Shown: positions 7,046-13,761 of the stretch, piece by piece
How positions within the stretch are numbered: position 1 is the stretch's first letter
Layout: every line of letters starts with the position of its first letter
Assembly (NCBI GenBank): GCA_044870185.1
Contig: JBIOYL010000192.1
Span: 1 to 17,045 of the forward strand
DNA length: 17,045 nucleotides
Source of the DNA: JBIOYL01 sp044870185
Lineage (GTDB): Bacteria > Actinomycetota > CALGFH01
Direction: 5' to 3'
The notes under the pieces: model-generated
What the model was told of the DNA's origin: nothing
The model's database searches: none
Seen by the model: only the letters and a program-made list of their open reading frames with translations
Position numbers and translations under genes: made by a program

Positions 7046-8416
7046 GTGAGCACCGAGCGAATCAAGGCGGCGTTACCTGACGCCACCGATACCAAGGACG
7101 TCATGATCGGCGCCGGCGTGCTCGGCGTGGTCAACGAGGTCTTCGAGCGGAGCTTCGGCGGCCAACCCGCGGTCGTGGTCGCCGACGACAACACCTTCAA
7201 GGTCGCAGGCGAGCAGGTGCACCAGCAGCTCCAGGCGGGTGGGCGCACACTGGTCGACCCGTCCATCTTCCCAGGGCAGCCGACCCTGCGCGCCGAGTAC
7301 GGCAACGTCGCCACGCTCGTCGCGTCGTTGCGCACCCACGACGCCATCCCGGTCGCGGTCGCCTCGGGCACGCTCAACGACATCGTCAAGCGCGCGGCCT
7401 CCGAGTGCGGCCGGCCCTATCTGGCGGTGGCGACGGCGGCCTCGGTGGACGGCTACACCTCGTTCGGCGCGTCGATCACCAAGGACGGCTTCAAGCAGAC
7501 CCTGGCCTGTCCGGCACCGCGCGCGGTGCTGGCCGACCTGGATGTGCTGATCGCCGCCCCGCCGATCATGACCGCCAGCGGGTACGGGGACCTGCTCGGC
7601 AAGATCCCGGCCGGGGCCGACTGGATCGTCGCCGACGCGCTCGAGGTCGACAGGATCGACCCGCACGTGTGGTCGCTGGTGCAGGGCCCGCTGCGGGAGG
7701 CGACCGGCCGGCCGGCCGAGCTGGCCGCCGGCGACCGCAACGCGATGGAGGACCTGCTCGAGGGGCTGATGATGTCCGGGCTGGCGATGCAGGTCGCCGG
7801 ATCCTCGCGGCCGGCTTCGGGTGCCGAGCACTACTTCAGCCACCTGTGGGAGCTGGAAGGGCTGGCGCACGGCGTCGCCGGCGGACCGCCGCCGGAGCAC
7901 GGCTTGAAGGTGGGCTTCGCCTCGATCGCGATGGCCGCGTTCTACGAGCGGCTCCTGCAACGCGACCTGGGCAGTGTCGACATCGACGCCCGCCGCAGGG
8001 CCTGGCCGAGCTGGGCCGAGGTCGAGCGGGAGGTGCGAGCGACGCACACGACACCAGGACTCGACCAGGCCGCGCTCGCCCAGAGCCGCGAGAAGTACCT
8101 CGACGCGGATCAGCTGGCCGGACGGCTGACGTTGCTGCGCGAGCGCTGGCCCACCCTGCGCGAGCGAATCCAGCAGCAGCTGCTGACAGCCAGTCAGCTG
8201 CGGGAGCAGCTGCGGGCGGCGGGCTGCCCGACCAGCCCGGCCGAGCTCGGCCTGCGCGTGGCCGACCTCAAGGCGACCTATATCAGGGCGCGGATGATCC
8301 GCAGCCGCTACACCGTCTTGGATCTCGCCTACGAGACCGGAATCCTCCACGAGTGCGTGGACGAGCTGTTCGCGCCGGGAGGCTTCTGGGCGCGGGATCC
8401 GGTCTCACAGGCATAG
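7046..8416 (+). CDS. AraM / sn-glycerol-1-phosphate dehydrogenase family protein
   Basis: A 456-residue metal-dependent NAD(P) dehydrogenase of the iron-alcohol-dehydrogenase/dehydroquinate-synthase superfamily, AraM/EgsA branch, whose known members interconvert dihydroxyacetone phosphate and sn-glycerol 1-phosphate. Seen: nucleotide loop ASGTLNDIVK (106-115), TAASVDGYTSFGAS, ASGYGDLLGK with Asp182, GAEHYFSHLWE with His262, and EHGLKVGF with His285; Asp182, His262 and His285 are the likely metal ligands by family analogy. The C-terminal MIRSRYTVLDLAYETG is also typical of AraM proteins. GTG 7046 was preferred because GGGAGG (7035-7040) precedes it; an ATG at 7025 that overlaps the kinase stop (ATGA) has no clear ribosome site but would be coupled. 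Paired with a sugar kinase, it more likely oxidises a polyol phosphate in catabolism than makes archaeal-type lipid precursor. It converges on lysR with a 45-bp gap in which I see no terminator hairpin. Confidence 0.87.
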   Translation: MSTERIKAALPDATDTKDVMIGAGVLGVVNEVFERSFGGQPAVVVADDNTFKVAGEQVHQQLQAGGRTLVDPSIFPGQPTLRAEYGNVATLVASLRTHDAIPVAVASGTLNDIVKRAASECGRPYLAVATAASVDGYTSFGASITKDGFKQTLACPAPRAVLADLDVLIAAPPIMTASGYGDLLGKIPAGADWIVADALEVDRIDPHVWSLVQGPLREATGRPAELAAGDRNAMEDLLEGLMMSGLAMQVAGSSRPASGAEHYFSHLWELEGLAHGVAGGPPPEHGLKVGFASIAMAAFYERLLQRDLGSVDIDARRRAWPSWAEVEREVRATHTTPGLDQAALAQSREKYLDADQLAGRLTLLRERWPTLRERIQQQLLTASQLREQLRAAGCPTSPAELGLRVADLKATYIRARMIRSRYTVLDLAYETGILHECVDELFAPGGFWARDPVSQA

Positions 8417-8461
8417 CCAGAATCTTCTTCAGACGTCGAACATGCCGTAGGGCTTCCCAAC

Positions 8462-9394
8462 CTAGACGGCAGGGCCCAGCAGGGCGGGGGGGCGGCGGGC
8501 CGTGTCGAGTGCTGTTGCCAGCTCGGTGACGATCATCAGGAACGACCGTACCGCGGTCGACGTCCTCCTGCGCGGCCAGGCCACGCTGAGCTCGAGCACG
8601 GGCTGGGGTGGGGCGAACGGACGGTGCACGACCCCGCCGACCACCATGGTCCGCGCGGTCGACTCGGCGACGACGGCGACGCTGAGCTTGGCCGCGACCG
8701 CGCTGTAGGCGCTCTCCACCGTGATCGCCTCGCGGACCATCAGCGGAGTCACACGCGCATCGGCGGGCACGGCGGTCGGGAGCTGCTCGTCCAGGGCGTC
8801 GGGGGCGTGGGGCAGCAGGATCATCGGTTCCTCGGCGAGGTCGCGTAGGGCGACGGCACCTTGGCGGGCCAGCGGGTGGTCTTCGGGGATGGCCAGCAGC
8901 AGCGGCTCGCGGTGCACGAGCTTGCAGCACACGACCTCGCTGTCATGTCGGTTCATGGTGAGGAAGGCGACGTCCAGCTGGTCGTCGCACAGTGCTGACA
9001 GCAGCCCGCCGGCGTGGCCGGCGACGGCCTCGACCCCGACGTCGGGGCACCGCTTGGTGAACGTCCGCAGCGCGGCCGGCACCAGCTCGAACAGCGTCGC
9101 GGTCGGGTAGCCGATCCGCAGCCGGGTCGCTGCCCCCGCCCCGGCCGCCCTGGCGGCCCGGGCGGCACGTTCGGCGACCTCGATGGTGCGCCGGGCTTCG
9201 TCGAGGAAGACACGACCGGCCTCGGTCAGCTGGATCTTGCGCCCGCGGACGAAGAGCTTCACGCCGAGCTCTCGCTCGAGCAGCTGGATCTGCTGGCTGA
9301 GCGGCGGCTGGGTGATGTGCAGCCGCTGGGCGGCGCGGCCGAAGTGGAGTTCCTCGGCGACGGCGACGAAGTAGCGAAGGTGTCGAAGCTCCAT
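8462..9394 (-). CDS. LysR-family transcriptional regulator
   Basis: A 310-residue LysR-type regulator. Residues 1-60 are the winged HTH (MELRHLRYFVAVAEELHFGR, ITQPPLSQQIQLLERELG, LTEAGRVFL), followed by the linker helix to about 90 and a periplasmic-binding-like effector domain (LRIGYPTATLFELVPAAL, LDVAFLTM, HPLARQG). ATG 9394 was chosen because it begins the canonical LysR N-terminus and has GGGGAG just upstream, conserved in the inverted copy; an in-frame ATG at 9535 would lie inside the sorC gene. It follows sorC on the same strand after 67 bp, so it may be co-transcribed with it. The first 44 codons are duplicated in inverted orientation at 5185-5326. The effector is not known; its likely targets are the two sugar-kinase operons. 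Confidence 0.93.
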   Translation of the reverse strand: MELRHLRYFVAVAEELHFGRAAQRLHITQPPLSQQIQLLERELGVKLFVRGRKIQLTEAGRVFLDEARRTIEVAERAARAARAAGAGAATRLRIGYPTATLFELVPAALRTFTKRCPDVGVEAVAGHAGGLLSALCDDQLDVAFLTMNRHDSEVVCCKLVHREPLLLAIPEDHPLARQGAVALRDLAEEPMILLPHAPDALDEQLPTAVPADARVTPLMVREAITVESAYSAVAAKLSVAVVAESTARTMVVGGVVHRPFAPPQPVLELSVAWPRRRTSTAVRSFLMIVTELATALDTARRPPALLGPAV

Positions 9395-9404
9395 GTGCTC
9401 CCCG
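9263..9404 (-). repeat. Inverted repeat, right copy: 5' end of intact lysR
   Basis: Partner of the repeat at 5185-5326; this copy contains the working start of lysR (ATG at 9394-9392) and its first 44 codons. The unique sequence between the copies (5327-9262) is about 3.9 kb and holds the kinase gene, the AraM-family gene and codons 45 onward of lysR. Confidence 0.92.
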
Positions 9405-9461
9405 ATGCGGGCACGAGGCCGGCGCTGGTCGTGGTGTGGCGGTGATGAGGCGGATGCAGGG

Positions 9462-10430
9462 TCACCCGTCGGACTGCTCCGACTGGTCAAGCTTGAGGAC
9501 GCCCTGTGCCGCGTGCTCGTCGCAGACGAGGACATCGATCAGGTGGCCGCGGAGGGCGCCGAGGATTCCGGGCGCTTTCTGGCGGCCGGCCGCGACGGCC
9601 GCCACCGTCGGGATGCGGCGGAGGTCGTCGAGGCCGACCGCGAGCACCCGGTTCGCGAGAGGGCTGGGGACCTCGGTGCCGGACAAGTCGTAGAAGCGGC
9701 CGCAGAGGTCGCCCGCGGCGCCGGATGCCTCGAGCTGGCCGCGTTCGCTCGGGCTGAGCTCGAGGGCCTGGACAAGGTCGGAGAAGGAGCCGTGGGTGGC
9801 GGTTCCGATGCCGACCAGGGCGACGTCGGCCGCTCTCGCCGCGTCGAGGGCGCTCTTGATCGCAGGCTCCGTCAGCATGGTGCTGAGCCGTTCGGCCGAA
9901 GCGAACACCAACGGGGCGTGCAGGTAGCGATGGTGAGCGCCGAAGCGCGCAGCGAACGTGCGCGCAAGCTCTTCGCCGGTCGAGGCCGAGGCGATCGCCG
10001 ACAGCCCCCCCATGAGCGGCACTACCTCGATGTCGCGCTGCGGCGCGCCGTCCAGCGCCAAGGCGACCGCCTGCAGCGTGGTTCCCCATCCGAGCGCCAG
10101 GACCTGCCTGTCCTGCAACGTGTCCAGCAGCCAGCGCGCGGCGAGACGACCAACCCCTGGCAGCGGGTCCGCATGGGGCTCGAGGGCGAGGATGCGCACG
10201 TCGGCGAGCTCGAACCGGTGCCGCAGTTCCTGCTCCAGCTGCTCGTGACGCTTGGTCGGATGCTCGATCTGGATCCGCACGATGCCGAGCTCGCGGGCCT
10301 GCTTGAGCATGCGGGAGACGTTGGATCGCGTGGTCCCGAACACGGCGGCGATCTCGTCCTGCGACCGCTCCTCGAGAAAGTACAGCTGCGCCGCCTTGGC
10401 GAGCTGCTCGGGATCCCGATGCAGTCTCAA
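9462..10430 (-). CDS. SorC-family transcriptional regulator of sugar/polyol catabolism
   Basis: A 322-residue SorC (DeoR-related) regulator: an N-terminal HTH (about 20-45, RSQDEIAAVFGTTRSNVSRM) and a C-terminal sugar-phosphate-binding domain related to the GlcN6P deaminase/RpiA fold, with LALGWGTTLQAVA, PLMGGL, VGIGTATHG and LAVGLDDLRRIP. Family members bind a phosphorylated sugar and control the adjoining catabolic operon; EryD of the erythritol operon and SorC/DeoR-type pentitol regulators belong here. The start is a TTG at 10430 preceded by AGGTGA; no ATG fits this frame nearby. It is divergent from the phosphatase-kinase-isomerase operon across 271 bp that contain two matching operator-like sites, one of them 14 bp from its own start codon, so autoregulation and control of that operon are likely. 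The inducer is not known. Confidence 0.92.
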   Translation of the reverse strand: MRLHRDPEQLAKAAQLYFLEERSQDEIAAVFGTTRSNVSRMLKQARELGIVRIQIEHPTKRHEQLEQELRHRFELADVRILALEPHADPLPGVGRLAARWLLDTLQDRQVLALGWGTTLQAVALALDGAPQRDIEVVPLMGGLSAIASASTGEELARTFAARFGAHHRYLHAPLVFASAERLSTMLTEPAIKSALDAARAADVALVGIGTATHGSFSDLVQALELSPSERGQLEASGAAGDLCGRFYDLSGTEVPSPLANRVLAVGLDDLRRIPTVAAVAAGRQKAPGILGALRGHLIDVLVCDEHAAQGVLKLDQSEQSDG

Positions 10431-10443
10431 AACTCACCTACTT

Positions 10444-10463
10444 GATCTTTGACTCACTATCGT
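10444..10463 (+). promoter_or_regulatory. Operator-like site 1 (probable SorC binding site)
   Basis: GATCTTTGACTCACTATCGT matches site 2 at 18 of 20 positions in the same orientation. Within it and just beyond, TCAC-TATC-GTGA forms a small dyad. It sits 14 bp from the sorC start codon, which suits autorepression. Binding by SorC is inferred from position. Confidence 0.55.
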
Positions 10464-10517
10464 GAGCATACAATACCGCAGAACGCCGCCCCTGTCCAGA
10501 CCAAAGTGCAACTTGAT

Positions 10518-10537
10518 GATCTTTGATTCACGATCGT
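10518..10537 (+). promoter_or_regulatory. Operator-like site 2 (probable SorC binding site)
   Basis: GATCTTTGATTCACGATCGT, 74 bp downstream of site 1 (start to start), which is about seven helical turns, so both would face the same side of DNA. It contains the perfect palindrome ACGATCGT. Cooperative binding or looping is inferred. Confidence 0.55.
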
Positions 10538-10573
10538 TCCTGATCTGGCACGGCGAACGAGCGCTCCCAGGCG

Positions 10574-10608
10574 ATACGGCGCACCTATGGGCGTGTGCCG
10601 TTCCGTAT
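10574..10608. promoter_or_regulatory. Imperfect dyad between operator sites and operon start
   Basis: ACGGCGCAC (10576-10584) and GTGTGCCGT (10593-10601) pair with one mismatch (G-U in RNA) around an 8-nt spacer. An outer pair ATACGG (10574-10579) and CCGTAT (10603-10608) is also complementary, giving an alternative register. This may be a binding site for a dimeric regulator such as the nearby LysR protein; no direct evidence. Confidence 0.35.
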
Positions 10609-10636
10609 TGGACGCCCTCTGACCTGCTGCTACCTT
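10608..10636 (+). promoter_or_regulatory. Candidate promoter of the phosphatase-kinase-isomerase operon
   Basis: TTGGAC (10608-10613) and TACCTT (10631-10636) with a 17-bp spacer fit the loose actinobacterial housekeeping pattern TTGnnn-N17-TAnnnT and lie about 65 bp before the first start codon. Matches to consensus are only partial. Another A/T-rich hexamer, TACAAT at 10469, has no well-spaced -35. Confidence 0.3.
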
Positions 10637-10701
10637 GTACCTCGGCAGGGCTTGGCAAACCCCGCGAACCACCCTGATGGCTCACGTGTCTGGAGCAGGT
10701 C

Positions 10702-11562
10702 ATGATCGAGGCGCATGGTCTGCGGGTGCCCGACCGCCTGTACAAGGCGTACGCGTTCGACCTCGACGGCACGATCTATCTTGGCGACCACCTGCTGCCA
10801 GGGGCCAAGCGGCTGGTCGAGGAGCTGCGGGCCAGGGGCCTGGCGGTGCGCTTCCTGTCCAACAACCCGACCAAGGATCCCGAGCAGTACGCCGCCAAGC
10901 TCGAGAAGCTGGGCTTGCCGACCCCGGTCGAGGAGATCGTCAACACCGTGGTGACCATGACCCGGTGGCTGCTCGACCACGCGCCGGACGCGGTCGTCTA
11001 CCCGATCAGCGAACCGCCCCTGGTCCGGGCGCTGGAGAAGGCGGGGATCCGCATGTCCAGCGACCCCGCCGAGATCGACATCGTGATCGCCAGCTACGAC
11101 CGGAGCTTCACCTACGAGAAGCTGCAGATCGCCTTCGACGCGATCTGGTACCACAAGCGAGCCCGGCTGGTCGCGACCAACCCGGACCGCTTCTGCCCGT
11201 TCCCGGGCGGGCGTGGCGAGCCCGACTGCGCGGCGATCATCGCCGCCGTCGAGACGTGCACCGGCGTCTCGTGCGAGGCGAACGCGGGCAAGCCGAACCC
11301 GGCCATGCTGCACGCGGCGCTGGCAGGGCTCGACGCCGCCCCGGGCGACTGCCTGATGGTCGGTGACCGTCTGTCCACCGACATTCGCATGGCGCTGGAC
11401 ACCGGCCTGGCCGCCGCGCTCGTGCTGACCGGCGAGACCAGGCCCGAGGATCTCAAGCGGCTGTCCCCGTCCGACACCCCCCACTTCGTGCTCGACCGCG
11501 TCGACCGGCTGCTGCCCCCGGACATCTGGAGGGAACTGGACTGGAAGGAGGAGCCCGTATGA
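10702..11562 (+). CDS. HAD-IIA family phosphatase (NagD-like)
   Basis: A 286-residue haloacid-dehalogenase hydrolase of subclass IIA, related to NagD, p-nitrophenylphosphatase and phosphoglycolate phosphatases. Motif I is AFDLDGTIYLGD with nucleophile Asp20 and acid/base Asp22; motif II is FLSNNPTKD (Ser53, Asn54); motif III is Lys197 in NAGKPNP; motif IV is GDRLSTDI (Asp222, Asp227). The region between motifs II and III forms the C2-type cap that decides the substrate. ATG 10702 has GGAG six bases upstream. It opens a five-gene operon and its stop overlaps the second kinase start (ATGA). A phosphatase next to a sugar kinase could remove a dead-end or toxic sugar phosphate, or give a free product; its substrate is unknown. 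Confidence 0.9.
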   Translation: MIEAHGLRVPDRLYKAYAFDLDGTIYLGDHLLPGAKRLVEELRARGLAVRFLSNNPTKDPEQYAAKLEKLGLPTPVEEIVNTVVTMTRWLLDHAPDAVVYPISEPPLVRALEKAGIRMSSDPAEIDIVIASYDRSFTYEKLQIAFDAIWYHKRARLVATNPDRFCPFPGGRGEPDCAAIIAAVETCTGVSCEANAGKPNPAMLHAALAGLDAAPGDCLMVGDRLSTDIRMALDTGLAAALVLTGETRPEDLKRLSPSDTPHFVLDRVDRLLPPDIWRELDWKEEPV

Positions 11563-13190
11563 GCCAGACGTCCGGCCGCGATGGCGGCCCCTACCTGCTC
11601 GGCATCGACTATGGCACGGAGAGCTGCCGGGTGGGGGTGTTCGACGTCGCCGGGCGGCCGCTAGCCTTCGCGGCCAACGCCTACCGGCTCTCGCACCCAC
11701 GGCCCGGGTGGGCCGAGCAGGACCCGGACGAGTGGTGGTCGTCGCTGACCAGCTCCGTCCACCAGGCGATGGCGAACGCGGGCGTGGGGGCGGACGCAAT
11801 CGCCGGGATCTCCCACGACTGCACCACCTGCACGGTGGTCGCGCTCGACGAGCAGGGCCGGCACCTGCGGCCGGCGATCATGTGGATGGACGTGCGCGCC
11901 TCCGACCAGGCCCGCCGGATCGCCCAGTCGACCCACCCGGCGCGCAAGTACAACGCCGGTGGCACCGGGCCCGTGTCGGCCGAGTGGTACCCGTCCAAGG
12001 CGCTGTGGCTCAAGGAGAACGAGCCCGACACCTACCGGCGGGCCGCCAAGCTCGTCGAGTGCACCGACTGGCTCACCTACCGGCTCACCGGCCGCTGGAC
12101 CGCCAACATCAACACCGCCGCCATGCGCGCCTACCACGACCGTGCGGCCGGAGGCTGGCCGACCGGCTTCTACGAGGAGATCGGGCTCGGCGACGTGTTC
12201 GACAAGCTCCCCGCCGACGTGCTCGACCTCGGCGTCGCGGTGGAGGGCCTGAGCAGCCAGGCCGCCGAGGAGCTCGGGCTCAGACCCGGCACCCCGGTCG
12301 CCCAGGGCGGGGCCGACGCGTTCGTGGCCCAGATCGGCCTGAACGTCGTCTCGCCGGGCAAGATGGCGCTGATCACTGGCTCCTCGCACGTGCTGAGCGG
12401 GCAAAGCGACCATGCCGTCAGCGGGGAGGGGTTCTTCGGCGCCTACACCGACGCGGTGGTGCCCGGGCAGTACACGGTCGAGGGCGGCCAGGTCTCGACC
12501 GGCTCGGTGATCAAGTGGTTCAAGGACAACTTCGCCAAGGACGTCATCGCCGAGGCCCAGCGGACCGGCAGGAACGCCTACGACCTGCTCAACGAGCAGG
12601 CCAAGAGCATCCCGCCCGGCTCGGACGGGCTGATCGTGTGCGACTACTGGCAGGGCAACCGCACCCCGTACACCGACCCGGACGCGCGCGGCATCATCTG
12701 GGGGTTCAGCCTGCACCACGGCCCGGCGCACGTGTACCGGGCGATCCAGGAGGGGTGCTGCTACGGCACCGCCCACATCCTGCGGTTCATGCACGCCGCC
12801 GGCTACGACGTCCAGGAGTTCGTGGGCTGCGGGGGCTGGACCAACAGCCGCGACCTGATGCAGACCGTCGCCGACGTGACCGGGGTGCCGATCACCCTGA
12901 CCGAGGTGGGCGACGCCGCCGTGCTGGGCTCGGCCATCCTGGCCGCGGACGGCGCCGACCTGTTCGCAGGCGTCCAGGAGGCGGCCGCGGCCATGGTGCA
13001 CGACACCAACAAGCTCGAGCCCGACCAGGGCAAGTACGAGGAGTACAGGTTCTTCGTCGACGCCTACGCCGACACCTATCCGCGTCTGCGGGAGCTGGTC
13101 CACACCGTCACCCGCAAGGTCAGCGCGGAGGAGCCGATCTCGGTGGAGGTCGAGGTGGACGAGACCGGCGGGGTAGCGGCGACGGAGTGA
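11559..13190 (+). CDS. FGGY-family carbohydrate kinase (ribulokinase-like subfamily), second paralog
   Basis: A 543-residue sugar or polyol kinase. N-terminal domain: GIDYGTESCRVGVFD, HPRPGWAEQDPDEWW, HDCTTCTVVALDEQG and PAIMWMDVRASDQA; likely catalytic Asp253 in QGGADAF. C-terminal domain: ALITGSSHVLSG, GQVSTGS, WQGNRTPYTD, GGWTNSRDLMQTVADVTGVP and VLGSAILAADGAD. It is clearly paralogous to the kinase at 5454, with matching blocks over its whole length. Differences at substrate-side positions, such as HDCTTCTV here against VDTTAATV there and GGWTNSRDL against GGPTKSDLW, suggest different substrates. ATG 11559 overlaps the phosphatase stop by 4 bp and has GGAGGAG seven bases upstream. The short C-terminal tail is acidic. 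In the same operon as RpiB, transketolase and transaldolase, its product probably enters the pentose phosphate pathway. Confidence 0.92.
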   Translation: MSQTSGRDGGPYLLGIDYGTESCRVGVFDVAGRPLAFAANAYRLSHPRPGWAEQDPDEWWSSLTSSVHQAMANAGVGADAIAGISHDCTTCTVVALDEQGRHLRPAIMWMDVRASDQARRIAQSTHPARKYNAGGTGPVSAEWYPSKALWLKENEPDTYRRAAKLVECTDWLTYRLTGRWTANINTAAMRAYHDRAAGGWPTGFYEEIGLGDVFDKLPADVLDLGVAVEGLSSQAAEELGLRPGTPVAQGGADAFVAQIGLNVVSPGKMALITGSSHVLSGQSDHAVSGEGFFGAYTDAVVPGQYTVEGGQVSTGSVIKWFKDNFAKDVIAEAQRTGRNAYDLLNEQAKSIPPGSDGLIVCDYWQGNRTPYTDPDARGIIWGFSLHHGPAHVYRAIQEGCCYGTAHILRFMHAAGYDVQEFVGCGGWTNSRDLMQTVADVTGVPITLTEVGDAAVLGSAILAADGADLFAGVQEAAAAMVHDTNKLEPDQGKYEEYRFFVDAYADTYPRLRELVHTVTRKVSAEEPISVEVEVDETGGVAATE

Positions 13191-13199
13191 GGGAACACA

Positions 13200-13233
13200 G
13201 TACTGGGGGTCGGTCCGGACCGGCCCCCAGTAC
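13200..13233. promoter_or_regulatory. 34-bp near-perfect palindrome between the kinase and rpiB-like genes
   Basis: GTACTGGGGGTCGGT (13200-13214) pairs with ACCGGCCCCCAGTAC (13219-13233), with one G-U pair and a CCGG tip, giving a 15-bp GC-rich stem. It lies in the 61-bp gap, ending 8 bp before the AAGGAG of the next gene. No T-run follows, so a classical intrinsic terminator is unlikely. An mRNA-stabilising or processing hairpin, an attenuating structure or an operator are possible. Confidence 0.75.
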
Positions 13234-13251
13234 CAGAGGAAGGAGTGCGTC

Positions 13252-13716
13252 ATGGCCGCGATCGCGATCGGCGCCGACGACGCCGGCGCCCCACTCAAGG
13301 AGCGCCTCGCCTACTACCTGCACCAGAAGGGCTGGGAGGTCAAGGACTACGGCAACGGCAGCGAGCAGGACTACCCCGACGTCGCCGCCGAGGTGGCCGA
13401 GGCGGTGGCCCGCGGCGAGCACGACCGCGCCCTGCTGGTGTGCGGCACCGGGCTGGGCATGGCGATCACCGCCAACAAGGTCCCCGGGGTGCGGGCGGTC
13501 ACCGCCCACGACGCCTACTCGGCCGAGCGGGCCCGCAAGTCAAACGACGCGCAGGTGCTGACCATGGGGGCGCGGGTGATCGCGCCCGAGGCGGCCGAGA
13601 TGGTGTTGGACCACTGGCTGGCGTCGGAGTTCGAGGGCGGCCGCTCGGCCCCCAAGGTCGACAAGATGAAGGCGGTCGACGCCCGCTACCGCACCGAACG
13701 GACCGGGTCCGGCTGA
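13252..13716 (+). CDS. RpiB/LacAB-family sugar-phosphate isomerase (possible tetrulose-phosphate isomerase)
   Basis: A 154-residue aldose-ketose isomerase of the RpiB/LacAB family, usually a dimer with shared active sites. Seen: GADDAG (residues 7-12) where classical RpiB has a D-H pair, the catalytic-base Cys64 and anion hole in VCGTGLGMAITANK, and AHDAYSAERARKSND (85-99). Aligned without gaps to E. coli RpiB from memory, Ser97 replaces His99 (ring opening) and Asp10 replaces the phosphate-site His10. Such changes occur in the EryI/DerI-type enzymes that turn D-erythrulose 4-phosphate into D-erythrose 4-phosphate, an acyclic substrate that needs no ring opening. This supports a C4 pathway but does not prove it; ribose 5-phosphate isomerase or another sugar remains possible. 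AAGGAG lies before ATG 13252. It is followed by transketolase. Confidence 0.9.
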   Translation: MAAIAIGADDAGAPLKERLAYYLHQKGWEVKDYGNGSEQDYPDVAAEVAEAVARGEHDRALLVCGTGLGMAITANKVPGVRAVTAHDAYSAERARKSNDAQVLTMGARVIAPEAAEMVLDHWLASEFEGGRSAPKVDKMKAVDARYRTERTGSG

Positions 13717-13761
13717 GCCGACCGACTCCTAGAAGACAGAGCCGAGCGAGGAGGGGTCGTT

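Larger units (their letters stand above)
10431..10701. other. Divergent regulatory region between sorC and the phosphatase-kinase operon
   Basis: No gene is seen in these 271 bp, and A+T content is higher than around it. It holds the two operator-like sites, a dyad at 10574-10608 and a candidate rightward promoter (separate entries). The ribosome site for the phosphatase gene is GGAG in TGGAGCAGGTC just before ATG 10702; that for sorC is AGGTGA on the other strand. Confidence 0.7.

Noticed and set aside
8417..8461. Terminator between convergent AraM-family and lysR genes
   Set aside because: No inverted repeat of useful length was found in these 45 bp.
5185..9404. Transposon or integron interpretation of the inverted repeats
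   Set aside because: The repeats are coding sequence of lysR, no transposase or recombinase gene lies between them, and no target duplication is apparent.
11708..13561. A 617-codon open frame across the second kinase and rpiB-like genes
   Set aside because: Shadow frame of the FGGY kinase with biased composition; the true frames carry all the motifs.
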